A DNA stretch of 64,000 nt from Bosea sp. 29B (lineage in GTDB: Bacteria > Pseudomonadota > Alphaproteobacteria > Rhizobiales > Beijerinckiaceae). Positions 1-10,709 of this stretch are shown piece by piece. The notes under the pieces are model-generated. The model did no database searches, had not been told where the DNA came from, and was given only the letters and a program-made list of their open reading frames with translations. Made by a program: the position numbers and the translations under genes. Location of the stretch: the NCBI RefSeq assembly GCF_902506165.1, contig NZ_LR733817.1, positions 6,141,978-6,205,977 of the forward strand. The letters run 5' to 3'. Position 1 is the stretch's first letter, and each line of letters starts with the position of its first letter.

Positions 1-212
1 AACGCGCCCGCTTCACCGCGCTGAACGAGGCCTACAAGGCCCGCTTCGGCATCCCCTTCATCCTGGCGGTCAAGGGGCTGAGCAAGGCCGACATCCTCGC
101 CGCGTTCGAGCAGCGCCTGACCAGCACACCGGAGCGGGAGTTCGCCACCGCCCTCGCCGAGGTCGAAAAGATCGCACTCATCAGGCTCAAGGAAATGCTG
201 CCCACCGGCTAG
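1..212 (+). CDS. uraD: 2-oxo-4-hydroxy-4-carboxy-5-ureidoimidazoline (OHCU) decarboxylase, C-terminal part
   Basis: The reading frame that starts at base 3 is open from the window edge to the TAG at 210-212 and gives the last 69 residues of a protein. The segment N-E-A-Y-K-A-R-F-G-I-P-F-I-L-A-V-K-G is the conserved C-terminal signature of OHCU decarboxylases, which carry out the last step of urate breakdown to (S)-allantoin in the cytoplasm. The 5' end and the catalytic His lie outside the window. It converges on the VOC gene, whose stop codon overlaps its own end by four bases. The family call rests on this short motif, so it is good but not certain. Confidence 0.75.
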   Translation, partial: RARFTALNEAYKARFGIPFILAVKGLSKADILAAFEQRLTSTPEREFATALAEVEKIALIRLKEMLPTG

Positions 213-607
213 GGCTTGTTCGTCCGCTTGCGCGCATCGGGATCGACCATGCGCGCCAGCCACCACGTCGTCCCGGCCGGGTCCTTGACCCCGCCGCGGC
301 GGTCGCCGTCGCCCTTCTCCTCCGCCGCCTGGATCAGCGTGCCGCCGACTGCCAGCGCCTTCTCGATCAGCGCATCGGGGTCGGCGACATAGACATGGAC
401 ATGGCATTCCGGCCCGCCCGGCGCCTGCCCGAGCATCACGATCGAATCGTCGATCCTGAACTCGGCATGCATGATCCCGCCATCCTCGCGCCGGGCGACG
501 AAGCTGGGATCGGCCCCGAACACCGCCTTGGCGAAGGCGAGCGCCTTCTCGGCATCGGCGACGAGGAGATAAGGCGAGACAGCGTTGTGCCCGTTAGGCT
601 TGTGCAT
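209..607 (-). CDS. VOC / PhnB-like glyoxalase-fold protein
   Basis: This 132-aa protein has the layout of PhnB-like members of the vicinal oxygen chelate superfamily: an N-terminal S-P-Y-L-L-V-A-D-A-E-K-A block, a middle G-G-I-M-H-A-E-F-R-I-D-D-S block, and a C-terminal V-K-D-P-A-G-T-T-W-W-L-A block. Such proteins are small dimeric cytoplasmic enzymes or binding proteins of mostly unknown substrate. The open frame extends upstream, but the ATG at 607 is preferred because AGGAGG lies five bases in front of it (612-617). A palindromic repeat (677-722) separates it from the SDR gene upstream on the same strand. The substrate cannot be deduced. Confidence 0.85.
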   Translation of the reverse strand: MHKPNGHNAVSPYLLVADAEKALAFAKAVFGADPSFVARREDGGIMHAEFRIDDSIVMLGQAPGGPECHVHVYVADPDALIEKALAVGGTLIQAAEEKGDGDRRGGVKDPAGTTWWLARMVDPDARKRTNKP

Positions 608-676
608 GGCGTCCTCCTGGCTTGGCACGCACCGTCGGGAAGACGGATCGGCTCCGCTCCTGACGCCACCTCTATG

Positions 677-722
677 CGTCATTCCAGACAAGCCGCGTCA
701 GCGGCGCAGCTCCGGAATGACG
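677..722. repeat. REP-like palindrome
   Basis: The arms CGTCATTCC (677-685) and GGAATGACG (714-722) are exact inverted repeats around a GC-rich centre. The element lies between two minus-strand genes. Its GTCATTCC...GGAATGAC ends match the ends of other intergenic palindromes in this window, such as 6011-6089 and 52064-52171. It probably belongs to a dispersed REP-type family and may act as a transcript-stabilising or terminating hairpin. Confidence 0.6.
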
Positions 723-737
723 AAAAAGTCGAGGGCG

Positions 738-1499
738 TCACAACCCGCTGACCAGATGCCCGCCATCGACCGCGACCACTGCGCCGGTCATGTAGCGCCC
801 AGCGTCGGAGCAGAGCAGTAAGAGCGGCCCGTCGAGATCGTCGAGCTCGCCCGGACGGCGCATCGGGATACGCTTCTTCAACGCTTCGCCGGCATCGCCC
901 GCAAAGAACTCGCGATTGATGTCGGTGACGATATAGCCCGGCGCCAGCGCATTGACCCTGATCTGGTATCGCGCCCATTCCAGCGCCAGCGCCTTGGTCA
1001 TCTGGATCAGCCCGGCCTTGGAGATCGCATAGGGTGCGACGCTCGCAGACACCCGCTCGCCAAGGATCGAGGCGATGTTGACGATCGCCCCGCCGCCCGC
1101 TTGCTCGGCCATGACCTTCGCCGCCGCCTGCGCTGCGAAGAAGCAGCCTTTCAGATTGACGTCGAGCTGAGCGTCCCACTGCGCCTCGCTCACTGAAAGC
1201 GCCCGCTCGGTCTCGGCGACGCCGGCATTGTTGACGAGGACATCGAGGCCACCGAGCAGCTTGGCGGCCTCCACGACGCCAGCCTCGATTGCCGCGACCG
1301 AACTGACATCGAGGGCCAGCGGCACGACCTTGCCTGGCAGCCCCTCGCACTCACGCGCCAGTTCCTGAAGTCGCTCGGTCCGGCGCGCCGCGGCGGCGAC
1401 CAGTGCGCCCTTCCCGGCGAGCAATCGGGCAAAATGCGCGCCGAGCCCCGAGGACGCGCCCGTCACCAGAACACGCTTGCCTTTGAGATCGTCGAACAT
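738..1499 (-). CDS. SDR family NAD(P)-dependent oxidoreductase
   Basis: A 253-aa classical short-chain dehydrogenase/reductase. The cofactor motif T-G-A-S-S-G-L-G is near residues 13-20, the N-N-A-G motif lies mid-protein, and the active-site Y-A-I-S-K has Tyr and Lys in the usual YxxxK spacing. The C-terminal stretch R-Y-M-T-G-A-V-V-A-V-D-G-G is typical of FabG-like members. Translation is taken from the ATG at 1499, where the Rossmann strand begins at the usual distance; the upstream extension of the open frame is Arg/Pro-rich and not SDR-like. It is divergent from the small membrane protein at 1624. The family is certain and the substrate unknown. Confidence 0.92.
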   Translation of the reverse strand: MFDDLKGKRVLVTGASSGLGAHFARLLAGKGALVAAAARRTERLQELARECEGLPGKVVPLALDVSSVAAIEAGVVEAAKLLGGLDVLVNNAGVAETERALSVSEAQWDAQLDVNLKGCFFAAQAAAKVMAEQAGGGAIVNIASILGERVSASVAPYAISKAGLIQMTKALALEWARYQIRVNALAPGYIVTDINREFFAGDAGEALKKRIPMRRPGELDDLDGPLLLLCSDAGRYMTGAVVAVDGGHLVSGL

Positions 1500-1623
1500 C
1501 GGCTGCGCCTCCCTGCCGGCGGGAGGGGACAATGCCGCGCGGCAGCGGTCAACCTCGCCGCGCGGAACCCTGCCTCTGCCCGGGCGTTCTCTCCCGAGGA
1601 CCAATTCGGACGGGGGCTTTCCC

Positions 1624-1806
1624 ATGTTTCGCATTCTGCTGGTGATCGCGGTGATCGCGATCGGCTACGACGCCATCGTCCACCAAGGCGCCTATACCCG
1701 CGGCCTCTGGTACAAGGCGGTCGGTGCAACCGAGCGCGTCGTCGACGAAGCCAAGCGCGTCGGCGAACGCAAGCCGGACGAGCCGCCGCGCTCGCAGATG
1801 AATTGA
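1624..1806 (+). CDS. small single-pass membrane protein
   Basis: This 60-aa protein begins with a hydrophobic segment (F-R-I-L-L-V-I-A-V-I-A-I-G-Y, residues 2-15), followed by a soluble, charged tail rich in Lys, Arg and Glu. It looks like an inner-membrane anchored protein with one N-terminal helix. The in-frame open region begins at 1477, but the segment before 1624 is the reverse of the SDR gene and its promoter, so the ATG at 1624 is preferred. No known family was recognised. Gene-like codon use and the typical membrane-anchor layout support it being real. Confidence 0.6.
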   Translation: MFRILLVIAVIAIGYDAIVHQGAYTRGLWYKAVGATERVVDEAKRVGERKPDEPPRSQMN

Positions 1807-1814
1807 GCAACACC

Positions 1815-1910
1815 GTCATGCTCGCCCTTGTGGCGAGCATCCACGTCTTGAACTCAGCATTCGGTCATTGAAGTGAAGACGTGGATGGTCGGGACAAGCC
1901 CGACCATGAC
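1815..1910. repeat. three-hairpin palindromic element between convergent genes
   Basis: The outer arms GTCATG (1815-1820) and CATGAC (1905-1910) enclose three nested structures. These are a hairpin GCTCGCC...GGCGAGC at about 1820-1838, an exact 11-base pair of arms ATCCACGTCTT (1839-1849) and AAGACGTGGAT (1876-1886), and a hairpin GGTCGGG...CCCGACC at 1887-1905. It fills the gap between the small membrane protein gene and the convergent helicase gene, so it could end both transcripts. The GTCATG ends and the GGTCGGG(A)CAAGCCCGACC unit recur elsewhere in the window. Confidence 0.65.
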
Positions 1911-1924
1911 GGACAGCGCCGCGT

Positions 1925-4365
<2,441 letters not shown>

Positions 4366-4476
4366 TCATTCTTATGGCGGCAAGCACGAAGCTGTGCAGA
4401 GTTTGTGTCGCCGGCATGACGGCGGCCCGAGGCTGCCCGCCGAAACAGACAAGCAACAATGCTGCGAGGGGAAAAC

Positions 4477-6003
4477 ATGCGCTTCTTCGACAAGGCCTCC
4501 ACGGCCCTGGCCGCGACCGTTTTGGCTGCGACCGCCTTTGCGACGCCCGTCTTGGCCCAGAAGGCCGCCAACACCGTCCGCTTCGCCTATGACCAGGCGC
4601 CGGAAAGCGTCGATCCGTTCTTCAACAATGTCCGCATCGGCGTGATCATCGGCGCCAATGTCTGGGATACGCTGATCTACCGCGACCCCGCCACCAACGA
4701 GTACAAGGGCCAGCTCGCCAAGAGCTGGAAGCAGGTCGACGACAAGACCATCGACTTCGAACTGCGCGAAGGCGTGAAGTTCCACAATGGCGAGGAGTTC
4801 GACGCCGACGACGTCGTCTACACGCTGAACTTCATCTCCAAGCCCGAGAACAAGGTCGTCACCCAGGGCAACGTCAACTGGATCGCCAAGGCCGAGAAGC
4901 TGGACAAGTACAAGGTCCGGCTGACCACCAAGGAGATCTACCCGGCCGCGATCGAATATCTCGCCGGCCCGGTCGTGATCCATCCGAACGAGTATTACGA
5001 GAAGGTCGGCCCCAAGGGCCAGAACGAGAAGCCGGTCGGCTCCGGCCCCTACAAGGTCACGAACTACGTGCCGGGCAAGTCGATCACGCTCGAGCTCAAC
5101 AAGGACTATTTCAAGGATTCGCCGAAGCCGCAGCCCAAGGTCGGCAAGTTCGAGATCCGCTTCATCCCGGATCGCCAGACCCAGATGGCCGAGATGCTCT
5201 CGGGCGGCGCCGACCTGATCATGCACGTGCCGAAGGACCAGGCCGACCAGCTCCAGACCGTCCCGACGCTGCAGGTCGTCTCGGGCGAGACGATGCGCAT
5301 CGTCTTCATGCAGATGAACATCCAGGACGGCACGCCGGCCCCCGCTCTCAAGGACGAGCGCGTCCGCAAGGCGATCATCCACGCCATCGACCGCGAGGCG
5401 ATGGTCAAGAACATCGTCGGCACCGGCTCGCGCGTCATCAACACGATCTGCTTCCCCTCGCAGTTCGGCTGCACCGACGAGGGCGCGGCGCGCTACCCTT
5501 ATGATCCCGCCAAGGCCAAGGCGTTGCTGGCGGAAGCCGGCCATCCCAGCCTGACCATGGACATCGTCGCCTATCGCGAGCGCAACCAGACCGAGGCGCT
5601 GATCGGCTATCTCCAGGCCGTCGGCATCAAGACCAATCTGCGCTTCCTGCAATACGCCGCGATGCGCGAGCAGATCGCCACCAACAAGGCGATGCTGACG
5701 CACCAGACCTGGGGCTCGTTCTCGGTCAACGATGTCTCGGCCGCGACGCCGAACTACTTCGCCTTCCGCAGCGAGGACATCACCCGCGATCCGCAGGTCC
5801 GCGACCTCCTGGAGAAGGGCAACAATTCGGTCGATCCGGCGGTGCGCAAGGAGGCCTACAAGGCCGGCCTGAAGATCATCGCCGACAAGGCCTATGCCGT
5901 GCCGCTCTATTCGCTGCCGGTCTATTACGTCGCCAACAAGGACCTGAACTTCAAGGCCTATCCGGACGAGCTCGTCCGCTTCTGGGAGATGGGCTGGAAG
6001 TGA
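4477..6003 (+). CDS. ABC transporter substrate-binding protein, peptide type (family 5)
   Basis: A 508-aa periplasmic binding protein of the DppA/OppA family. It has a signal peptide (residues 1 to about 27, ending in A-T-P-V-L-A-Q) followed by the typical start of a family 5 lobe (V-R-F-A-Y-D-Q-A-P-E-S-V-D-P) and the W-D-T-L-I-Y and G-V-K-F-H-N-G motifs. The ATG at 4477 is chosen over 4459 because GAGGGG lies just in front of it and the signal peptide then has a normal n-region. It is the first gene of an operon with two permease genes and a peptidase gene. The ligand is probably a short peptide or a similar compound. Confidence 0.93.
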   Translation: MRFFDKASTALAATVLAATAFATPVLAQKAANTVRFAYDQAPESVDPFFNNVRIGVIIGANVWDTLIYRDPATNEYKGQLAKSWKQVDDKTIDFELREGVKFHNGEEFDADDVVYTLNFISKPENKVVTQGNVNWIAKAEKLDKYKVRLTTKEIYPAAIEYLAGPVVIHPNEYYEKVGPKGQNEKPVGSGPYKVTNYVPGKSITLELNKDYFKDSPKPQPKVGKFEIRFIPDRQTQMAEMLSGGADLIMHVPKDQADQLQTVPTLQVVSGETMRIVFMQMNIQDGTPAPALKDERVRKAIIHAIDREAMVKNIVGTGSRVINTICFPSQFGCTDEGAARYPYDPAKAKALLAEAGHPSLTMDIVAYRERNQTEALIGYLQAVGIKTNLRFLQYAAMREQIATNKAMLTHQTWGSFSVNDVSAATPNYFAFRSEDITRDPQVRDLLEKGNNSVDPAVRKEAYKAGLKIIADKAYAVPLYSLPVYYVANKDLNFKAYPDELVRFWEMGWK

Positions 6004-6010
6004 CGCGCAG

Positions 6011-6089
6011 GCGTCATTCTCGGGCGAAGCGAAGCGCAGACCCGAGAATCTCCTGAAAGAGATGGTCGGCTCAAGGCCGACCATGACGC
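6011..6089. repeat. palindromic repeat between binding-protein and permease genes
   Basis: The outer arms GCGTCAT (6011-6017) and ATGACGC (6083-6089) enclose a hairpin TTCTCGGG/CCCGAGAA (6017-6024 with 6041-6048) and a second hairpin GGTCGGC/GCCGACC (6064-6070 with 6076-6082). The element lies inside an apparent operon. It would leave a stable 3' stem on the upstream binding-protein mRNA, a common way to make more binding protein than permease. It shares its layout with 52064-52171. Confidence 0.65.
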
Positions 6090-6142
6090 GCGGGCCTTCT
6101 TTTTGGCTCGCGTCGGCATAACCTCGCAATTGGAAGCAAGCC

Positions 6143-7060
6143 ATGCTCGGCTTCATCGTCAAACGGCTAGGCTTGGCGCTGCTCGTCGCGCTCGCGGTCT
6201 CGGCCATCGCCTTCTTCCTGCTGCGCCTCTCCGGCGATATCGCAGTCGCGATCGCTGGCGAGGGCGCGCAGCAGGCCGATCTCGACGTCATCCGCAAGAC
6301 CTACGGGCTCGATCGGCCGCTCGTCGTCCAGTATCTCGACTGGCTGCTGAAGACGCTCTCCGGCGATTTCGGCACCTCGATCTACTTCAAGACCGACGTC
6401 GCCACGCTCGTCTTCGCCAAGCTGCCGGTGACGCTGATCCTCGGTGTCTCCTCGCTCGCCTTCGCGCTTGCGATCTCGATCCCGCTCGGCGTGCTCGCGG
6501 CGATCTACGCCAATAGCTGGATCGACCGGCTGGCCCTTGCCATCGCCGTCTTCGGCCAGGCGATGCCGAACTTCTTCTTCGCGCTGATCCTGGTGATGCT
6601 GTTCTCGATCACGCTGCGCTGGCTGCCGGTCTCCGGCTCGGGGACCTGGCTGCATTACGTCATGCCGACGATCGCGCTGGGCTACTACACGGCGCCGGCC
6701 TTCATGCGGCTGATCCGCGCCGGCATGATCGAAGTGCTCTCGGCCGACTACATCCGCACCGCCCGCGCCAAGGGGCTCTCCTCCCATGCCGTCGTCATCA
6801 CCCACGCACTTCGCAATGCCGCCGTTCCGGTGGTGGCGCTGACGGCAGTGCAGCTCGGCTTCCTGCTCGGCGGCTCGGTGGTGATCGAGACGATCTTCGC
6901 GCTCGATGGCCTCGGCTACCTCGCCTATCAGAGCATCACCTACAAGGATTTCCCGGTCATGCAGGTCATCGTCCTGCTGCTCTCGGTCGTCTACGTCCTG
7001 CTGACGCTGCTGGCCGACATCGCCAATGCCTGGCTCGATCCGCGCATCAGGGTGTCCTGA
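6143..7060 (+). CDS. ABC transporter permease, DppB type
   Basis: A 305-aa inner-membrane permease of the peptide/nickel class. An N-terminal helix (L-G-L-A-L-L-V-A-L-A-V-S-A-I-A-F) is followed by a periplasmic stretch and five further predicted helices. The coupling-helix region D-Y-I-R-T-A-R-A-K-G-L contains the EAA-loop pattern that contacts the ATPase. It follows the binding-protein gene after 139 bp that hold a palindromic repeat, and ends one base before the next permease gene. No ATP-binding subunit gene follows, so the ATPases must be encoded elsewhere. Confidence 0.93.
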   Translation: MLGFIVKRLGLALLVALAVSAIAFFLLRLSGDIAVAIAGEGAQQADLDVIRKTYGLDRPLVVQYLDWLLKTLSGDFGTSIYFKTDVATLVFAKLPVTLILGVSSLAFALAISIPLGVLAAIYANSWIDRLALAIAVFGQAMPNFFFALILVMLFSITLRWLPVSGSGTWLHYVMPTIALGYYTAPAFMRLIRAGMIEVLSADYIRTARAKGLSSHAVVITHALRNAAVPVVALTAVQLGFLLGGSVVIETIFALDGLGYLAYQSITYKDFPVMQVIVLLLSVVYVLLTLLADIANAWLDPRIRVS

Positions 7061-7061
7061 C

Positions 7062-7958
7062 ATGAGCGACGCGACCTCCCTCCCCCTCGCGGCCAGCGAC
7101 GTCACCGGCGGGCGCCGCCTGCTGCGTCGGGCGCTGGCCCAGAAGTCCTTCCTGTTCGGCTTCGGCCTGCTGCTGCTGTTCGTGGTGCTGGCTCTGCTCG
7201 CCCCGCTGCTGGCGCCGCATGATCCATATTTGCAGAACCTGACGGCCCGGAACGTCCCGCCGTTCTGGTACGACAAGGGCAACTGGATCCATCCGCTCGG
7301 CACCGACCCGCTCGGGCGCGACTATCTCTCGCGCCTGCTCTACGGCGCCCGTATCTCGCTGATCATCGGCATCAGCGTCGTCGCCATCGCCGGCCTGATC
7401 GGCACGACCATGGGCCTGCTCGCCGGCTATTTCGGCGGCCGCATCGACATGGCCGTGACCTTCATGGTCACCACCCGTCTGGCCATGCCGGTGATCCTGG
7501 TGGCGCTCGCCGTCGTCGCCATCATCGGCTCCTCGCTCTGGATCGTGATCCTGGTGCTCGGCCTCTTGAAATGGGACCGCTTCGCCGTGGTGATGCGCAG
7601 CGCGACGCAGCAGGTCCGCTCGCTCGACTACATCACGGCGGCGCAGGCCTCCGGCGCGAGCACCGCCCGGATCATCCTGCGCGAGGTCCTGCCCAACATC
7701 GCCCCGCATCTGATCGTGGTCGCAACGCTGGAGGCGGCGAGCGCCATCCTGCTCGAAGCCGCGCTCTCCTTCCTCGGCCTCGGCGTGCAGCCGCCGCTGC
7801 CGTCCTGGGGCCTGATGGTCTCGGAGGCCAAGGCCTACATGTTCTTCTCCTTCTGGCTGATCGCTTTGCCCGGCACGGCGCTCGCTCTGCTGATCTTCGC
7901 GATCAACCTCGCCGGCGACGGCCTGCGCGACGTGATCTCGCCCGAAAAGCGCAACTGA
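7062..7958 (+). CDS. ABC transporter permease, DppC type
   Basis: A 298-aa partner of the DppB-type permease. It has the N-terminal helix near residues 27-50 and the family motif H-P-L-G-T-D-P-L-G-R-D-Y in the periplasmic part. The cytoplasmic loop D-Y-I-T-A-A-Q-A-S-G-A contacts the ATPase. The ATG at 7062 lies one base after the upstream stop codon, which fits coupled translation; the open frame starts earlier, inside the upstream gene. With the preceding genes it forms the channel of a peptide-type importer. Confidence 0.93.
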   Translation: MSDATSLPLAASDVTGGRRLLRRALAQKSFLFGFGLLLLFVVLALLAPLLAPHDPYLQNLTARNVPPFWYDKGNWIHPLGTDPLGRDYLSRLLYGARISLIIGISVVAIAGLIGTTMGLLAGYFGGRIDMAVTFMVTTRLAMPVILVALAVVAIIGSSLWIVILVLGLLKWDRFAVVMRSATQQVRSLDYITAAQASGASTARIILREVLPNIAPHLIVVATLEAASAILLEAALSFLGLGVQPPLPSWGLMVSEAKAYMFFSFWLIALPGTALALLIFAINLAGDGLRDVISPEKRN

Positions 7959-7979
7959 CTATTTGACGGAGTGACGCCC

Positions 7980-9371
7980 ATGACTCGCGCCAAGGCCATC
8001 GCCCATGCGCTCGACTATTTCGATACCGGCAGCTTCAAGAGCGACCTGTCGCGGCTCATCGCCATGCCGACGGAGAGCCAGAATCCCGAGCGCGCGCCGG
8101 TGCTCACAGAGTATCTGGAAAAGGAGATGCAGCCGCTGCTCGAGAGCCTCGGCTTCTCCTGCCGGACGCTGAACCACCCGAAAGCCAAGGGTCCCTTCCT
8201 CTTCGCCGAGCGTATCGAGGCCGAGGGCCTGCCGACGATCTTCGGCTACGGCCACGGCGACGTCATCCGCGGCCTCGACGCGCAGTGGACGGAAGGGCTC
8301 TCGCCCTGGACCCTCACCGAGCGCGGTGACCGCTGGTATGGCCGCGGCGTCGTCGACAACAAGGGTCAGCACCTGATCAACATCAGCGCGCTGAAATCCG
8401 TGCTCGAGACGCGCGGCGGCACGCTCGGCTTCAACGTCAAATACCTGATCGAGATGGGCGAGGAATGCGGCTCGCCCGGCCTGCGCGAGCTCTGCACCGA
8501 GCAGAAGGAGCTGTTCAAGTCGGATGTGCTGATCGCCTCCGACGGGCCGCGCCTCAATGCCGAGCGCCCGACCATCTTTCTGGGCGCGCGCGGCGGCGTC
8601 ACTTTCGACCTCACCATCGATGCCCGCGAGGGTGGCCACCATTCCGGCAACTGGGGCGGCATCCTCTCCGACCCGGCGATCCAGCTCGCTCACGCCATCG
8701 CCTCGATCACTTCGCCCACCGGGCAGATCCGCATCCATGAATGGGTGCCGAAGGAACTGCCGGCGGCGGTGCGCAAGGCGCTGGCCGATTGCGAGATCGA
8801 CGGCGGACCCGATGGCCCGACCATCGATCGCGAATGGGGCGAGCCCGGCCTGTCGCCGGCCGAGCAGGTCTTCGGCTGGTGCTCCTTCGACGTGCTGGCA
8901 ATGAAGTCGGGCGTGCCGGAGACCCCGGTCAACGCGGTGCCGCCCAGCGCCTGGGCACGCTGCGCCCTGCGCTTCGTCGTCGGCATCGATCCGGACGACG
9001 TCATGCCGGCACTGCGCCGCCACTTCGACCGCCATGGCTTCGGCATGGTCGAGATCACCAAGGCGCGCGATGCCGTCTTCAACGCGACGCGGCTCGATCC
9101 CGACGATCCGTGGGTCGAATGGGCGCTGGCCTCGCTGCAGAAGAGCACCGGCAAGAAGCCGGCGCTTCTGCCCAATCTCGGCGGCGGTCTGCCCAACGAC
9201 ATCTTCGCGGATATCGTCGGCATGCGCACGATCTGGGTGCCGCACTCCTACCCGGGCTGCTCGCAGCACGCCCCGAATGAGCACGTCCCCGTCGCGATCC
9301 CGCGCGAGGCGCTCGGCCTGATGGCTGGGCTCTACTGGGACCTCGGCGAGAGCGACCGCCCGGCGCTCTGA
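7980..9371 (+). CDS. M20 family metallopeptidase
   Basis: A 463-aa zinc peptidase of the M20 family (relatives of ArgE and DapE). The metal-site motifs are G-Y-G-H-G-D-V near residues 86-92, G-R-G-V-V-D-N-K-G with the bridging Asp, and E-M-G-E-E-C-G-S-P-G with the catalytic and metal-binding Glu residues. The ATG at 7980 sits about eight bases after GGAG; a GTG at 7971 is possible. As the last gene of the peptide-type ABC operon it probably hydrolyses the imported compound in the cytoplasm. The substrate is not known. Its 3' end overlaps the convergent gene at 9332. Confidence 0.9.
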   Translation: MTRAKAIAHALDYFDTGSFKSDLSRLIAMPTESQNPERAPVLTEYLEKEMQPLLESLGFSCRTLNHPKAKGPFLFAERIEAEGLPTIFGYGHGDVIRGLDAQWTEGLSPWTLTERGDRWYGRGVVDNKGQHLINISALKSVLETRGGTLGFNVKYLIEMGEECGSPGLRELCTEQKELFKSDVLIASDGPRLNAERPTIFLGARGGVTFDLTIDAREGGHHSGNWGGILSDPAIQLAHAIASITSPTGQIRIHEWVPKELPAAVRKALADCEIDGGPDGPTIDREWGEPGLSPAEQVFGWCSFDVLAMKSGVPETPVNAVPPSAWARCALRFVVGIDPDDVMPALRRHFDRHGFGMVEITKARDAVFNATRLDPDDPWVEWALASLQKSTGKKPALLPNLGGGLPNDIFADIVGMRTIWVPHSYPGCSQHAPNEHVPVAIPREALGLMAGLYWDLGESDRPAL

Positions 9372-9661
9372 GGCGCGGTGGCCTGCGGACCGCCTTCGCC
9401 ATACTCCCGATCAAGGACGGCAGCGTCCGGACGCTGCCGTTCCAGGCTCTCGCGATACTGCAGGCAGCCGCGCAGGAATTTTGGCCAAGGCGGTACCGCG
9501 ATCTCAGGCTTGATCTGTTCCGGCAGCAGCCCCCAGAGCTGGGGATGGTGCCAGCACAGCTCGTGCCCTGATGAATCGCGATGTTCGCGGATGCCGGCCC
9601 GCAGGCGCTTGATTTCCGCGATCAATTGCTCCGGCGTCATGCCAGCGAGATCGTCATCCAT
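9332..9661 (-). CDS. conserved hypothetical protein
   Basis: A 109-aa soluble protein. An N-terminal helix (M-T-P-E-Q-L-I-A-E-I-K-R-L-R-A-G-I-R-E-H) is followed by a Trp-, His- and Pro-rich middle (L-C-W-H-H-P, L-W-G-L-L-P-E) and a short disordered tail. Its look is that of a widespread small hypothetical protein of Hyphomicrobiales. AGGAG lies ahead of the ATG at 9661. The last 40 bases overlap the end of the M20 peptidase gene on the other strand. No function can be given. Confidence 0.7.
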   Translation of the reverse strand: MDDDLAGMTPEQLIAEIKRLRAGIREHRDSSGHELCWHHPQLWGLLPEQIKPEIAVPPWPKFLRGCLQYRESLERQRPDAAVLDREYGEGGPQATAPQSAGRSLSPRSQ

Positions 9662-9672
9662 GATGCGCGCTC

Positions 9673-9936
9673 CTACTGACTGCGCTCCTGCGGCTCGCGC
9701 GGATCGCGCGCCGGCGGCAGGTCGATCGGCGTCGCCGGCGGGCCTTCGGGTGGGGCATTCGGCGGCAGCTCCGGCGGCGGATCGTTCGGGATGCCGTTCG
9801 GCGCGTTGTCGGGCGGATTCTCGATCGGCGGCGCCGGCGACACCTCGCCCGGGTTCATGGGCGGTAGCTCCGGCGGTGGCGTCGGGCTGGTCGGCACGCC
9901 GCCTGGCGGTCCGCCGGCCTGGTGAGTGGTTGTCAT
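9673..9936 (-). CDS. proline-rich hypothetical protein
   Basis: An 87-aa protein with about 40 percent Pro, organised as repeats such as P-P-P-E-L-P-P and N-P-P-D-N-A-P-N. It has no hydrophobic segment and would be fully disordered. It sits 11 bp upstream of the conserved hypothetical gene on the same strand, so the two are probably co-transcribed. The ATG at 9936 is the only early start. The complementary strand is also open here, and low-complexity GC-rich DNA can give false frames, so confidence is moderate. Confidence 0.55.
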   Translation of the reverse strand: MTTTHQAGGPPGGVPTSPTPPPELPPMNPGEVSPAPPIENPPDNAPNGIPNDPPPELPPNAPPEGPPATPIDLPPARDPREPQERSQ

Positions 9937-10056
9937 CGCGTCATCCTCTTAATCTTCGAGGAAACGCCTGCGCTCCGCAAAGGTTCGGTCCGGCCTCAGA
10001 CCGCCGCAAGGACTGAGGCGGCCCCCCGTGCTCACGTCAGCAGATCGGATTCGTCG

Positions 10057-10686
10057 ATGCAGATCAGCGCTTCTAGGATCGGGTTCGCGGCTCTTGCCCT
10101 GATCGCTGCGGCGAGCCCTGCTCAGGCGCAGACGGCCGACCTGCTCGCCTGCTCCGGCCCCTTCGCCCGCGACGCCGACGAGGCGGCCTTGATCAAGGCC
10201 TTCGGCGCCGGGAGCGTCCAGCGCGCCCGCATCGAGATCGGCGAAGGCGAGAAGGCTAACGGCGCCATCCTCTTTCCCAAGGACAGGAAGCGACGGCTCG
10301 AACTGATCTGGCGTGACGGCAAGCAGCGCCGGCAGCCAGGCACGATCTATGTCCGCCAGGGCTCGGCATGGGCGGTGGCGGGGCCGGCGGGCGAGCGCCT
10401 CGCCATCGGTAGCGCGCTCGCTGCGGTCGAGGCCGCCAATGGCAAGCCGTTCAGCATCCTCGGCTTCGACTGGGACTATTCCGGCACCGCCGCCGACTGG
10501 CAGGGCGGCAAGCTCGCCAAGGCCTTCGGCGGCTGCAAGCTGACGATCCGCTTCGGCTATCCCAAGGGCGCCGACGCCAAGGCGCTCGACCGGCTCTCCG
10601 GCGACAAGGAATTCTCCTCCGCCAATCCGGATATGCGCATGGTCATGCCGACCGCCTACGAGATCATGCTCTCTTGGTCGGACTGA
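10057..10686 (+). CDS. hypothetical periplasmic protein
   Basis: A 209-aa protein with a clear signal peptide (I-G-F-A-A-L-A-L-I-A-A-A-S-P-A-Q-A-Q, cleavage near residue 24) and a mature domain that starts T-A-D-L-L-A-C-S-G-P-F-A. Two Cys residues in the mature part (one near the start, one in G-G-C-K-L-T-I) may form a disulphide bond. The ATG at 10057 is used because the signal peptide begins there. The domain looks like a conserved alphaproteobacterial family of unknown role. It is divergent from the proline-rich gene. Confidence 0.75.
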   Translation: MQISASRIGFAALALIAAASPAQAQTADLLACSGPFARDADEAALIKAFGAGSVQRARIEIGEGEKANGAILFPKDRKRRLELIWRDGKQRRQPGTIYVRQGSAWAVAGPAGERLAIGSALAAVEAANGKPFSILGFDWDYSGTAADWQGGKLAKAFGGCKLTIRFGYPKGADAKALDRLSGDKEFSSANPDMRMVMPTAYEIMLSWSD

Positions 10687-10709
10687 GCTGCCGTCCACCC
10701 CAACTCTAT

